The notes beneath the pieces were generated by a model, which ran no database searches, was not told the origin of the DNA, and saw nothing but the letters and a program-made list of their open reading frames with translations. Below are positions 1 to 11,527 of a stretch of 64,000 nucleotides of DNA, in pieces. Position numbers and translations under genes: made by a program. Numbering within the stretch: the stretch's first letter is position 1; the number at the start of each line of letters is the position of its first letter. Source of the DNA: Eutypa lata (lineage: Eukaryota > Ascomycota > Sordariomycetes > Xylariales > Diatrypaceae); assembly GCA_022661535.1 (NCBI GenBank), contig JAKULF010000005.1, positions 4,960,001-5,024,000 of the forward strand, given 5' to 3'.

Positions 1-308
1 GCAGCGGTGACTGGTGCTGGTGCTGGTGCTGGTGCTGGTGCAGCTGCAGAGGTAGTAACGTTAGTACTGATTGCGTTGGTGTTGCCAGTGCTGTCAGTGC
101 TGCCAGTGCTGGTCGAAGTGTGGTAAGTGTAAGAGGTGGATCTATTACTGCTGATGGTCGCTCTCGCAGTAGCAGATTCGGGCTCGCGCTCAGATTTAAC
201 GTTAAGTGGTGGAGGCACAGGTGCAGGTGTAGGTGCAAGTGCGGGTGCAGGCCTTCGAGGTGCCTGAACTCTAGGTGGTTCAGACACTGATAGCGTGGTC
301 GAGGACAT
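1..308 (-). CDS. 5' part of a low-complexity Ala/Pro/Thr/Ser-rich protein (partial)
   Basis: An open frame starts at an ATG at 308 on the minus strand and stays open for 102 codons to the window edge, so only the N-terminus is visible. It opens with a Ser/Thr-rich segment, then an Ala-Pro region (APTPAPVPPP), a Ser/Thr region with STGSTDSTGNTN-like repeats and an APAPAPAPAP run at the edge. No domain can be recognised. The composition fits a disordered N-terminus. The upstream side (309 onward) is AT-richer and holds no other start in this frame. Function unknown; the start is likely but not proven. Confidence 0.55.
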   Translation of the reverse strand, partial: MSSTTLSVSEPPRVQAPRRPAPALAPTPAPVPPPLNVKSEREPESATARATISSNRSTSYTYHTSTSTGSTDSTGNTNAISTNVTTSAAAPAPAPAPAPVTA

Positions 309-2453
309 GGTTTAGTCGCTAACGATTTTCCCAGGTTTCAAGACTCCAGAATTTCCCAATTTTTGTGGCTTACCCCCCTTTTCATGCTCTCTTCATTTTG
401 ATATCTGATCTAACTCTAGGTATTCAGAATATCTCGTCCCTTATCATTCCAACCTCCGTAAATCAAGCGGTTCGTTGCGTTAAGACAGCCAGACAATACA
501 GGAGAACCAAGTAGCTTAGGAACTTCAGTAATTAGGCTAGTTAGATAGATAAGTACTTAAGGTAGGTAGGTATGAGATATGACTGAGGGGATAGTTGAAA
601 GAGGAGCGCCAAATACCAGAACTCTGGTTACACAATTACGAAGATTAGATCATGGGAAATGAAGAAAAGAAAACGATGATGACAAAATGAAATAAAACGA
701 ATGACAGAACTACCTTCCCATGAAGAGAATGTTGCAGTAGGTGGTAGAAGAGATGATGGAGAGCCCAGTGACTGGAACTTGGAGAGTTTGTTGACCTAAT
801 CAATCTCGTCCGACAGATCACAGCTCACAAGCACACAGAACGGCGCACATACAATTGGAGAAGAGACTGCAGTAGGTAGCCGGGATGTGCTGTAATTGTC
901 CCCAGTTTCTTCGACCACGATCCGCAGAGTGGAGGGGCCTCCTCGATACTCGCTTCTAGAGTTGAGGTTAGAACGGCTTCTTCTATCGTCTCCTATTCCG
1001 CACTCGGGTAAGGGCCTTCTGCACCTTAAAGCAGCTACAGCTTACGGGTTAGCTAAACCCCATTATGGTGTAATACAGGACTACATGTATGTATGTAAAT
1101 ATGTATGTATAACACAAGTTACGTTTTGATCTCGCAGTAGCTGCAGAGTAGCCATCAACATCGATCCAATTACAAGTCTAGTTGTTACTGTTGCTGCATG
1201 TCAGCCATGCACGCATGCCCAGCCTGTGCACTCTGCTACTTTGAATGTCGTATATTTAGTATGGATACTGGTCAGTGACTGCATAGGTTCATACCAAGTT
1301 TCAACCTTCGGGAAACAAATGCACGGCGACCACATGGATGGATGATGTGCGGGATGATGATCTGATGAATAGGGGTCCGTGAGCTACCTAGATGTGGGTC
1401 AGTCGGGTACTTGACGTGGTATCGGAGATCGGTTTGGAGGCTTGAAGGCTCATTAAGACCATTTTAGGTATCGGCAAACTCTGGGCCTGCATGAATATCA
1501 AGTCTTATCGGCTGGCGGTGAAAAATAAAAATGAAAATAGGAGGTTGGAATTTGAATTGAGTTCTATAGTATGTTGCTATTATAAAGTTAACCTCGCCTA
1601 TCCCACTTCTATCCTACTATCCTACCGAGTATTCATTGCTGGATGATTTATGAAGACAATCATGACGACGAGTCCTGCAAGTTGACGTCGAGAATACATT
1701 GGCGATTGCACTACTACACTAGCTACATAGTAAATGGGCAGTGGATATCTCCTAACGAAGCTAGGAATGGTCATGATACTTGCAGATAGCCGACAAGGTG
1801 ACGGGCATTAGACAGAATTTCTTCCTTTTCTTTCGAGGTCCGAGAGCCTCCCGAGACGACAAGGGACGGGCCAAACCAAAAAGACTGACCAATGAGGTAA
1901 GCCTAAGCCGACAGGACAAACGAAATATGTGTAGCGATAGGAGCGCACCGACGTTGATCCTGCAGTCGAAGCCAGGCGTTCCATGCACTGGTTAGATCTG
2001 ATCTTTGTGCGACGTGAATGAAAAGAAATGAAAATGACAAAGCTGTGTGCACCTCGTCGCCCGGTTGAAATAGGCGAATACGTGCCTGTTTCATCATTAT
2101 CTACTTTCACTATATTTTATTAGTTGCTCCATAACTTTTCAACCAATTAAAGTGCCGGATCTTACCCCAGACTTTTGCATTCTCGACGTCGCTGTACAAC
2201 CGCTTTAAGTCCTTTTTAATTGCATTTTTTTTTAGCTATTAATGCATTATACATTTTACCTTTTGGTATTAATTATTAAGTTTTTTATTCGGTCGTCGTT
2301 AAGTACTATTACATGGCCCGCGAAAAGCTGATCAATGCGTAGATCTGTGGCGTACGCGTTAGTTCGTGGCGGTGGTGGCGTCGACATCTAATCTAGATAA
2401 TCTTATCGATAAGGGCCGAAAAGGTAAGGTAACCAGCTAACCTACACTTACAG
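309..2453. other. gene-poor intergenic region
   Basis: No convincing gene. Open frames here are short, mostly lack an ATG and overlap each other on both strands. TAGGTAGG-type microsatellite snippets occur, for example near 555-570. The part next to 308 should carry the promoter of the minus-strand gene at the left edge. Confidence 0.6.
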
Positions 2454-2507
2454 ACCTACCTACCTACCTACCTACCTACCTACCTACCTACCTACCTACT
2501 TACCTAG
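2454..2507. repeat. (ACCT)n microsatellite
   Basis: About 12 tandem copies of ACCT/CCTA, nearly perfect, ending in the palindromic ACCTAGGTA. It forms the left edge of the compound satellite that extends to 3072. Read directly from the sequence. Confidence 0.95.
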
Positions 2508-2530
2508 GTAGTCAACAGCACCACTACCTA

Positions 2531-2625
2531 GCTGTACGGAGCTGTACGGAGCTGTACGGAGCTGTACGGATGCGGAGCTGGCTATACGGAGCTGGCCGGA
2601 TGCGGAGTTGGCTGTACGGAGCTAT
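2531..2625. repeat. GCTGTACGGA 10-bp minisatellite, block 1
   Basis: Four perfect head-to-tail copies of GCTGTACGGA (2531-2570) are followed by diverged copies such as GCTATACGGA and GCTGGCCGGA. The block leads directly into the first 76-bp hairpin unit. A second, more diverged block of the same motif lies at about 2729-2816. Confidence 0.9.
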
Positions 2626-2701
2626 ACAGGTAGCTTCAAGGTGCGCCGAGGAGCGGATAGGAGCTGCGAAGCAGCTACTATCTGCTCCGACCAACAACTT
2701 A
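2626..2701. repeat. 76-bp hairpin repeat, copy 1
   Basis: First of three near-identical 76-bp units (others at 2817-2892 and 2997-3072). It contains an 18-bp inverted repeat with a GAA loop at 2650-2688. The loop-closing heptamer is GCGAAGC, a sequence known to form an exceptionally stable DNA mini-hairpin. The stem has one G.T and one G.A mismatch. Confidence 0.93.
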
Positions 2702-2816
2702 GGTAAGTAGGTCGTCGAAGGTAGGTCGTACGGAGCTGTACGGAGCTGTATTCGGAGCTGGCTGTACAGAGCTGGCCGTATGGGACCTGTATGGAGCGGT
2801 ACGGAGCCGAAGCTAT

Positions 2817-2892
2817 ACAGGTGGCTTCAAGGTGCGCCGAGGAGCGGATAGGAGCTGCGAAGCAGCTACTATCCGCTCCGACCAACAACTTA
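2817..2892. repeat. 76-bp hairpin repeat, copy 2
   Basis: Second unit; hairpin at 2841-2879. A T-to-C difference from copies 1 and 3 turns their G.T pair into a G-C pair, so the stem is better here. It is preceded by the diverged 10-bp minisatellite block (2729-2816). Confidence 0.93.
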
Positions 2893-2985
2893 AGTAGGTA
2901 GGTCGAAGGTAGGTAGGTAGGTCGAAGGTAGGTAGGTAGGTCGAAGGTAGGTAGGTAGGTCGAAGGTAGGTAGGTAGGTAAGTCG
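2893..2985. repeat. 19-bp minisatellite (GTCGAAG + TAGG repeats)
   Basis: Four GTCGAAG boxes at 2902, 2921, 2940 and 2959, exactly 19 bp apart, each followed by GTAGGTAGGTAG. It sits between hairpin copies 2 and 3. Confidence 0.92.
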
Positions 2986-2996
2986 TACGGAGCTGT

Positions 2997-3072
2997 ACAG
3001 GTAGCTTCAAGGTGCGCCGAGGAGCGGATAGGAGCTGCGAAGCAGCTACTATCTGCTCCGACTAACAACTTA
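2997..3072. repeat. 76-bp hairpin repeat, copy 3
   Basis: Third unit; hairpin at 3021-3059 with the same GAA loop as copies 1 and 2. A separate smaller GCGAAGC hairpin (CCTGC-GAA-GCAGG) follows at about 3211-3224 outside the repeat. Confidence 0.93.
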
Positions 3073-6000
3073 AGTAAGTCGTCGAAGGTAGGTCGTTAAA
3101 AGGTAAATGTAAGGTTTTATAAAGATAAATATCTTTATCGATAAGCGTTATCGGGCAAAATAACGTATTTACAAGATAAGTTAGCCCTTATCCATGCGCT
3201 AACCCTTAAGCAGCCTGCGAAGCAGGCGACAGCGCCAGCTGGTATTATGTAAGGCAGAAAACAAATACATTTCAACAGACCACTTGAAACGTAACACAGA
3301 TATGATAATTACATCATAATTTGAGACGTGTTCCTCTTCAGTAACAATATGTTATTCATACTACGTATATTTGATTTGAAAAGTTGTTTTTGAACTGCGT
3401 AACATTGTACAACTGCTATAACACCTGCTAATGCAGGTCCCAAGGGGTTTGCAGTAGCATACATTTTGGGTTTGTTCTATTTTTCCCGTGCTCTAGCTTG
3501 CAGTAACTACAGAACGATATGTAGGGTAACTCATATCCTATTTAAAGACAAGCTGTATACTCCGTGGGGATGTGGAAGCTAGTTTAGGTACCCTGATAGG
3601 TATGTGAGGTTAATTTTCGGAAGATAGAATCTCCCGAACCGCGACAACGCCTCGGAAGCAATGTGAACCGAACTAGACGCCTCCATATAGGGAGCCGGCG
3701 CGGTGGTATCTCGGCTAGCTAACCAGATATACTAGAAGATCGTCAATGAGGAATATAAACTTATGAATATTCAGGTAACTCTTGGAAGCAGTGGTATGTT
3801 TAGCATCGAATAACTAACATGCGCTGAACACGAGGCGCTCATCTATGTAGATAGTTAAGTTTGGAGTTGAAGTTGATATCGAGGCAACTAGCTCGTAGGA
3901 TTTGTCGTTATTTGGATCGACGACTTTCAGAGTGGAGAAACACAAGGATCCGGGCTTCAAAGTTCAGACCCTAACTAACTATTCGTACTAAGTTACAATT
4001 CACAAAGCTGGGGTTGCGTTGTACATAGCACGGACAGACTCCTCCTCCCGTTTAGGATCTGAGTCCTGTCCTTGAAGCAGATCAAACACTTTAATAAGAC
4101 AACACCCTAACCAGGTTATGTATTTTCCCTCACGAAGGAATAACCTGGCAACCTATGTACATACGTACAGAGCAGATACCAGGTGGCAAAGTGTTTATTA
4201 TTAACCTTTGTAAGTACACGAGCGAGTTGCTATGTGAACTGGAGGATTGCGAATTGGTGAGATAGCTAGCATCAGTTAATAAACTTTCATCTAACTGAGG
4301 TAGGCGTATGTCGTTAAGCAACGGCTACAGCCGAAGCGCCATTCATCGACTACGGTGTTTCCTAGTAGAAGGCATATATGTAGTAGAATGTCAACGCTCA
4401 ATATCTCATGTCGAGGTAGGCATGTCGACCTTCTAATACGAATAATGTAACGAAGCTCGTATCGAATTTTGCGAAATTCTTATACAGTAGATAGTATACC
4501 TATATACCTAGGTAGACGAATATGCATTGCTGATTTACTCGCGACGTAGTTGTTGTGCCTTACTCTAGAACTCATATGGACTATCATACCACCTCCTTAA
4601 GGGAGGCTTGGATCAACGACCTAGAGTAGTTAAGAGCGATACCGGTTCTGAGGTAATTCTGATAAGTTAGGTGTACAAAACGTGAAGTGTAACGGTAAGA
4701 GCCAGTCACAACTCAACGCTGTCTTCGTATCCAGGGACGAGCAATGTCCTTGAAGGTCTTTTAACCAAGTCGTAAAATGATATTTGAGATACCAAGGTGG
4801 TGCTGTCAGATGTTAATTAGAGGGGAGCTTTCGTGGCTTGTTAGCCCTGGTAATAGTAAAAGCTACAGTAAAGTTGGGTAATATGATGTGTCCTAAATGC
4901 TCATTGGAAGAGGTTTCAGAGGGCGGATCGTAAAGACGATCAAATTTCAGATAGGTTGCGTCTCGAAAAATTGAAATTATGTATTCAGAATCTGCACACC
5001 TTCGGGGTGTTCCGTTTATATCATGGCAAGTTTTAACCTCTTGAAATAACTACGCAGACAAGCAGTTCTTATAATTTTAATATAAATAGTCGCCACCATT
5101 GCCTGCGTCATCCTGCAGTGTATGCAAGATTTTGAATTCAAGATCAGTACGTAAGTGGCCACGAGTCGAATTCAACCAAACATTGTCTCGCGCCATCAAG
5201 CGGCCGCAAAAGGCCGTGCTGGTCTAATTAAGGGAGTTCCTAAAAATAAATATGATATGCAACGACCTTTCCATGGATCTTTAAGCCTCATCGAAATAAG
5301 TAATGGTGAACGAAATAAAGAATTCTTCTCAATACACAACTATACGCATACGAATACATACCTACATGCAAGAAGTGATAATATCCACATGAGTGAAATT
5401 CGAGTGCTAAATACGCCCCTGCCAGTTTCCACAATTGCACCACTGTTGCTGTTGGAGACCGCTTGTGTTTCAGGTTGGATTTGTTTCCGATGCTTAATTA
5501 GTGCGATCAAGTTTGAAAAAAGGGCGAATCCGGATTCGGATAATTCTCCATCTCTCTAGTCAGTCTCTAGCCCACATGATGAACATGAAAGCCACCGAAT
5601 AAAGATTTTGTGTTTCGCCGTTTGCAAGTCGCTTAAAGACGAGGCTTGGCCACTCGCGTGACCTATAGATAATACATCCCGATGTAAATGATACCATCCA
5701 TGTGCCTAAGTCGGTTCTTAGGGCTAGGTTCATCAGGGAAGATGACGAACAGCTGCTGGTAGTTTAGAGGTGTACGTACTTTGTACATCTCAGGTATATA
5801 TGTATAGTTGGTGAGAATAGGAGGCAATTCTCTTAATCAAACAATCCACCATACTTAGATATCATGCAATACCGGTACATATATCTCTATTCCCTATTCC
5901 ATGCGGCCTTAGTTAATGGACTGCAATATTCGCCTAATATGTATCACTAGGTAGTATATTTCTACAAGCATGAGTACTTGTAACGGTTATGTTTAAACAC

Positions 6001-7839
6001 ATAACTCAGCATAGGTGACTTGTTAGAGCTAGTATACGAATGATTAATCATCGGGAAGAATGAGTGGCAAACCGGCGGATATGAATAGCTAAAATAAGTC
6101 TACCTCATCCAGCTCGCCACGATGCTGATGTTATAGGCTTAATGGAGGTGTGCTGAGCGGTGACACTATTGTATTGACTGGACTAACTGAAGACTTCCAT
6201 GGTTTGTACATAGCGAGGTAGTACAATAATGTTAAGGAATATGCTAATAAGGGCGGGGGATACATTCGGGGAGGTTCTTGATTTGTATAATGCTCCTTTC
6301 ACAAAAACTGTCGAGAAATAACAACTAAGGCGCTAATTGTAAAAGAACAACTCCAGCACCAACGTATAAAGGGAGGCAAACAATAATAACAATAAAACTT
6401 CAATGTTAATTATTGGAATATATGGTAGCACTACCATTCGCGGCTGGCGCATATTACAACTCGGCGCGCGCGAAAGATCAAGATTCCAGATTTACCACAG
6501 ATTCACATCCAACTTTTCCTTTCCATCACAAGCCACGATTAATCGATACACCCCATCTCTGCGAATTATCGGCTTGGGTCTAAAGAAGGCGGCGGCTCAC
6601 GCACGCCGGGTCGAAGGACGACAAACCAATGATTGGTGAGTTTAAATTATCAGCTGCAAGTCCAAATTTGGCTACAGATTTCATTCGTCGAAATTTGGCG
6701 CCCACTTGCTGCTTGGCTGCAGGGGGTTATAAATAGATTTCCTACGGCCTAACAGCGGAACGTCCCCTGTCCCCCTTGTCGTGTGTGTCTCTTGTTTCGC
6801 AAACACTTGACCGATCCTGGCGAAAAGCTGCAGCCATCGACCATTCACAACAGCGCACGCAGCGGATGGGAACGCAACCTCCAGACATATTCTGGCCATC
6901 CAGAGGCGTGCCCGCTCGCTGCATGCAGTGACCGTGTATAATGTGTATGTTCACTCCTCACCTGCTAGCTGACCGTGCTAGTGGCAGGCGTCGGCATAGG
7001 ACGTACTGCCGCAAGCGCTAATGCCGAATTGACTATGTGCCTGTGTTGAGCTTTGAAAACCCTACTCTATCTACTATGTATGTGCGTTCCTGCGTAGGTA
7101 GTTGAGAGCTTGCCACCTGCCTCCGGCTTCACCTACGCCTATTCTTAAGAACCTTGAACGGTATTGTGGGATTTCAAAGTTCAAGTTCCTGAGCAGGTAG
7201 GTCTGTAGTACTAGTTCATATTGCCGGTAAGGACTAAGGATATATTTTTGGTGGCTTCAACTGCCTGCTTCATGCTAAATAGCGCCTGTCTAATGAAGTT
7301 ATATGCAAGTTATCATACATACATGGGTCTAGTGTATACTGTCTGTACGTGATATCCTGGACGTAGTATTCTTTTATTTATGAAGCACAACATGGGGATA
7401 CATGGGCCTGAAATCTGCCCTGGCCAGGCTTTAGGGTAATGGGTAAGTATTGTGCAATTGTACTTACATACAGTGTTTAATTGGGAACTTTGGCGCTAAG
7501 GATCTAGAGGCCGAGTAGCTTACTCGTTCCGAACACTGCCATTGTCTATGGTGGCTGTACTCAATGACTACCCAGCAGCCATCGTCTCGCTTTGATTACC
7601 CGTCTTCCAAAAGATATCTGAGGTAATTTGAAGTGAAGTATGTTTGTAACAAAAAACAAAGTACAGAAATTGATTGATGAATACCCACCAAGTAATTATG
7701 TGTTCCATTCTGGTAAACAGGCAGACAGGCATAAATAAGGTAGTTACAGTTTATACATACAGGCAGAACAGGGAGGGACGGAGAAAACCCGCCATCAGTA
7801 AGTGGGTCATCCAGACAACCTAACACGCCTAGACAACCT
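3073..7839. other. gene-poor intergenic region
   Basis: Nearly 4.8 kb without a supportable gene. Several frames of 60-130 codons exist (5155-5559 is the longest), but they lack an ATG or recognisable domains and show no consistent splice structure. The composition is moderately AT-rich. There is no transposase-like frame and no clear long terminal repeat. Confidence 0.5.
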
Positions 7840-8913
7840 AGAACGACAAGCCTCCCTCACACATCTCCCACTCCCCCCATACAGACACACCCCCCTTTTG
7901 CCCCCCCCCCAGTCTCCTGGCCTGCCTCATGTTGAAATCCCCTTGTCCTCCGTTTTGGCTCCATTCATTCAGCCATTGAACTTTCCAAAAGAGTGAGAGA
8001 TGCGCCCTCCTATGCAGCGCTAACTTAGTAACTTCTAGGTTTAGCGTATGTTCTTCACTATCCTTGCGCCTTCTGTTCCTTCTGTCAGTTTGTCTGTCTC
8101 TCAGTCAACACCTGAAGCCAGCCAAACCCGCTTCTTCTTCCTCACTTCTTCATCGTAGAAACAACATCATAACTTTTGATTTGAAAGACGCATGTTCCTG
8201 TGGTCGACTCAAGTCACCACCAAGCAGGCTGTGCTTTCTCTCTTCTTCTCCTCTTCCACCTAACCTTCAGTTCTTCTTTGTACCTATTAACCTATTTCGC
8301 TCTTAGTCAACCCTACCGTGTTATCAATGGCTTCGAATCCGTAGCCACTCTTGAAACACTACAGAGAGACTGACCACCCTTCTAAATTACGTACACATTC
8401 CACACATCTTATACGAATACATTCTTTCGCTTCGATCTATCTCCTAGCATTTAATCTTTTGATCGCTCAGTACTCTCGAGACGCCAATTTATTTGCGCTT
8501 CCCTGAACTCCCAACAATAATCGAGGGGCATTCACACCGATTGCGGTTTCTTGGACTTGGGTACAACCACAACAGCAAACTTGGGAATCAACACCAGAGT
8601 CTCTTATCGTCAGCTGGGTACTAGCGACGCGGCGCGGAACAGGGTGACTAGTAGGAAAGGAAAAGGATTCAGCAGCGCTGTCCAGCATACAAAGACCTTG
8701 TCCGACAACTACCCATCCCGCCATCACGTTCTTTTTTCCTGTCTTGTTCCTGGACAAAACATTAGCACATTCATTATTTCTGTTTGGCTGTATTAAAAGA
8801 CCAGCAAATATATTGCGCTATCTCAGCCTCAATCCTGTTCTGGAGCAAATATCCTGCGAAAGCGTAAATCTTGCAGGAAAAAAGGGAGGATTCGCATTGT
8901 GGTCTTCTCAAAT
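7840..8913 (+). promoter_or_regulatory. pyrimidine-rich promoter/leader of the MAPK phosphatase gene
   Basis: Strong C/T tracts (7846-7915, including a run of C, and again 8060-8160) lie ahead of the phosphatase start at 8914; such CT-rich tracts are common near fungal transcription starts. If transcribed, the leader would hold upstream ORFs, for example a 36-codon ORF at 8048-8158 and a five-codon one at 8327-8344. The transcription start cannot be located from sequence. Confidence 0.4.
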
Positions 8914-11527
8914 ATGCCGACCGCCGCCGCTCGAAGAATATATGAGGACCAAATACCCTCATTCATGTCCATATTCGACCCAGAAGCCGAAAACGGGGAC
9001 GACAGAGGGTTGGTAACCATGGTGGATTCTAACATGATGGATATGGAGCCCTCGTATCCCCAGAAACTCCCAAACCAGGCGTCGCAGCAACCACAATACG
9101 AACACCAAACTCTACATCAATTGCCGACCGATCCTTCACATCGACACAATGATAGCACATCTACGCACAATTCCGAATCGGCTGAGTCCTCTCCCACCAC
9201 AACTTTAACGACAGATACGTCTTCATTATCAGATCCATCCCCATCGTCCTCGCCGGACTCCCCAGTCAATTTAATACCTCTCAATTCGTTTCCTGGAACT
9301 AACTTTGGTGGTCTACCCACGACTATGAACCACCTCTCAGTGAGCGATTCGACTCTAGCGAGGCCGATGACATCGCCATCACCGAGGCGGGGAAGAAATT
9401 TGAAGGGTCTATCGATTCAGCCGCCCTTCGCTGGTAACCTGTCGTCGACCTTAGTCTCCGAACCCTCGTCACCTTCATTCATTAAGCCAAAGATCCCAGG
9501 AATGAAGAGGAAACCCAGCCAGCTAAGCCTAAAGACCGATTCAACGGGTCTCAATATTCGGCCTACGGCGCTTGATGTTCCTAGCTCCCCAGCTCTTCCC
9601 CCAATCTTACAACGAAGATCGCTGAAGCATTCTACGTCATCCCCGCATATGCTCTCGTCCTTGAAGTCTGCTACTTTTGGTCCGGCTGGTGGTATGGGAT
9701 TTCCGCCTGTCATGGAGCGTGGCGCGTCGGGTTTGTCGGAAGTTTTGCGACCATCAAAGCACATGGGGTTTTGTCGGGGGTACGATAGCCCAATTCTCGA
9801 GGAGGAATCTTCTTCGCCAATTCGGACCCAGGTTGCAAACCGCGCCGCAATGGATTTCGAGCCCTTCCATGAAGCCGAGAACAACGAGGATCAAAAGTCC
9901 CCCGGGTATCCAGATGGCCCCATCGCTATCTACGAAGATAATGTATATCTCTATGCGGAACCAACAGCAGAGGAGGCATCTAAGTTCGACGTGGTAATAA
10001 ACGTGGCTCGTGAAGTGTTGAACCCTTTCGAAGCATCGGGCAAGGGAAAAGGGTCGGACAATCAGCCAACCATTGCTGAATCACCCATTCCTGACACTGC
10101 TATGACGAATGACAGTTACGCAACAGCATTCGAGTACCCGCCTGCAGAAGATAGGCTGGAAACTCCCACAACGCCAAAAGCGAATCCATTCCAAGAGCCT
10201 GAGTATATCCACATGCCTTGGGATCACAACACCGATATTTTGACGGACCTGATGATGCTCTGTGAGAAGATCGAAAATCGGACGCAAGAGGGCAAGAAGG
10301 TTCTCGTGCATTGTCAGCAGGGCGCAAGTCGCTCTGCCAGTCTTATAATTGCGTATGGCCTTTATCAGAATCCCGGGACGACCGTTAATGATGCGTACTG
10401 TTCCGCGCAGAAAAAGAGCAAATGGATCAGCCCTAATATGCGTCTCATGTACTGCCTACAAGATTTCCAGAAGGAGGTGATGAAGAAGCGGCTGCCTCGA
10501 TCTGCAGCTGGTGGACCACGAAGTGGGAGAAGTCCGACCAAACACCGCCTTACCCTCTCAGCAGATGCTATCGATATCAAGCCCAAGGAGCCCCTCACGG
10601 CACCTTTACCGGATGAGAAACTGAAAGTTCCGGGTAGCGACAGCCCCGAAAAAAGCCCCGCGCATGCTCGAGGAAACTCGACCCCCAACTTGGACTCAAT
10701 TTCGCCTGGTCCCTCCTCGGCTCCATCTACTTTCTCGTGGTCTGAGAAAGAGGATGAGAATGATCCTGGCAAATTCGGACGGTTCAATTTCGACAAGCCA
10801 CGAGCCGAATCATCCGAGGCTAAGTCTAGTAAGGAACCACCGATACCACAATCAAGGCGAGAACCTGGACCTATTCCCAAGTTTGAAGTGACATCAGAAT
10901 CTGATCCTATGGATCTCCGGCCCGAGGGAGTCATGTCACCAACGACGACATCTTTCTTCCGGCCACCACCGTCCCCTGGATTCGCTATCCACCGATTTAG
11001 TGAGGAGCCGCATAACTTTGGATTTTCAAGCTTCACTCTCAGTTCGTTCAATAATTCGTTCGGTGAGCCCGAGGCTTCTCGGGAGCAGGATAATGCACCT
11101 ATGCCAGTGCCTCCAGACGAGGACACTCTTATGTCGCCGAGAGCCGAAACCATGACAAACAATCCTCTGCATGACTCATATTCTGAGCTATCAGGAATGA
11201 AGTTTATCGAGCAGCCCCCTACACCTAACGAGGGACTGTTCTCCCCAAGAACAACGAGTGAGTATTTTCGTAGCTATTTATATTCCCACTCGTGGTTATA
11301 ATCGAAGTTGGGAAGTTATTCAAATGGGACATTCGAGAGAGGAAAGGACTCGGAGCAACTCACACCCTAATAAAATATTTACAAAGCATTTGCTGACACT
11401 CCATGCTGCAGTGTTCCCACGTGACCCATTATTCCCGTTCGGACGGCCTTCCCAAGTTGCCGATCCGAGGAGTCCTCCAACACGAGGAGAGACACCTATC
11501 GTACGATCTATTGATGACATGTTATAG
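8914..11527 (+). CDS. dual-specificity (MAP kinase) phosphatase, Msg5/Pmp1 type
   Basis: Two exons, 8914-11257 and 11412-11527 (819 aa). The intron has a GTGAGT donor, a CTGAC branch and a CAG acceptor; splicing fuses the second exon in frame and adds a conserved-looking tail (FPRDPLFPFGRPSQVADPRS). The long N-terminus is Ser/Pro-rich and disordered. It contains KRKPSQLSL (about residues 197-205), which fits a MAP kinase docking site. The phosphatase domain (about 345-500) has a candidate general acid in MPWDHN (Asp437) and the signature HCQQGASRS with catalytic Cys467. Enzymes of this family dephosphorylate phosphotyrosine and phosphothreonine of MAP kinases. The ATG was chosen as the first in frame; the frame upstream has only non-ATG codons. 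Which MAPK it controls is not visible. Confidence 0.9.

Noticed and set aside
2622..3068. 148-codon minus-strand frame with repeated peptides
   Set aside because: It merely translates the compound satellite; repeats of this kind stay open by chance and no flanking splice or start evidence exists.
2408..3192. Short inverted GATAAGGGC pair flanking the satellite
   Set aside because: Only 9 bp and 770 bp apart; can occur by chance, no target duplication seen.
5155..5559. 134-codon plus-strand frame in the gene-poor region
   Set aside because: Begins with GTG, no recognisable domain, no splice partners.
10365..11162. 265-codon minus-strand frame
   Set aside because: Antisense to the phosphatase gene; no domain.
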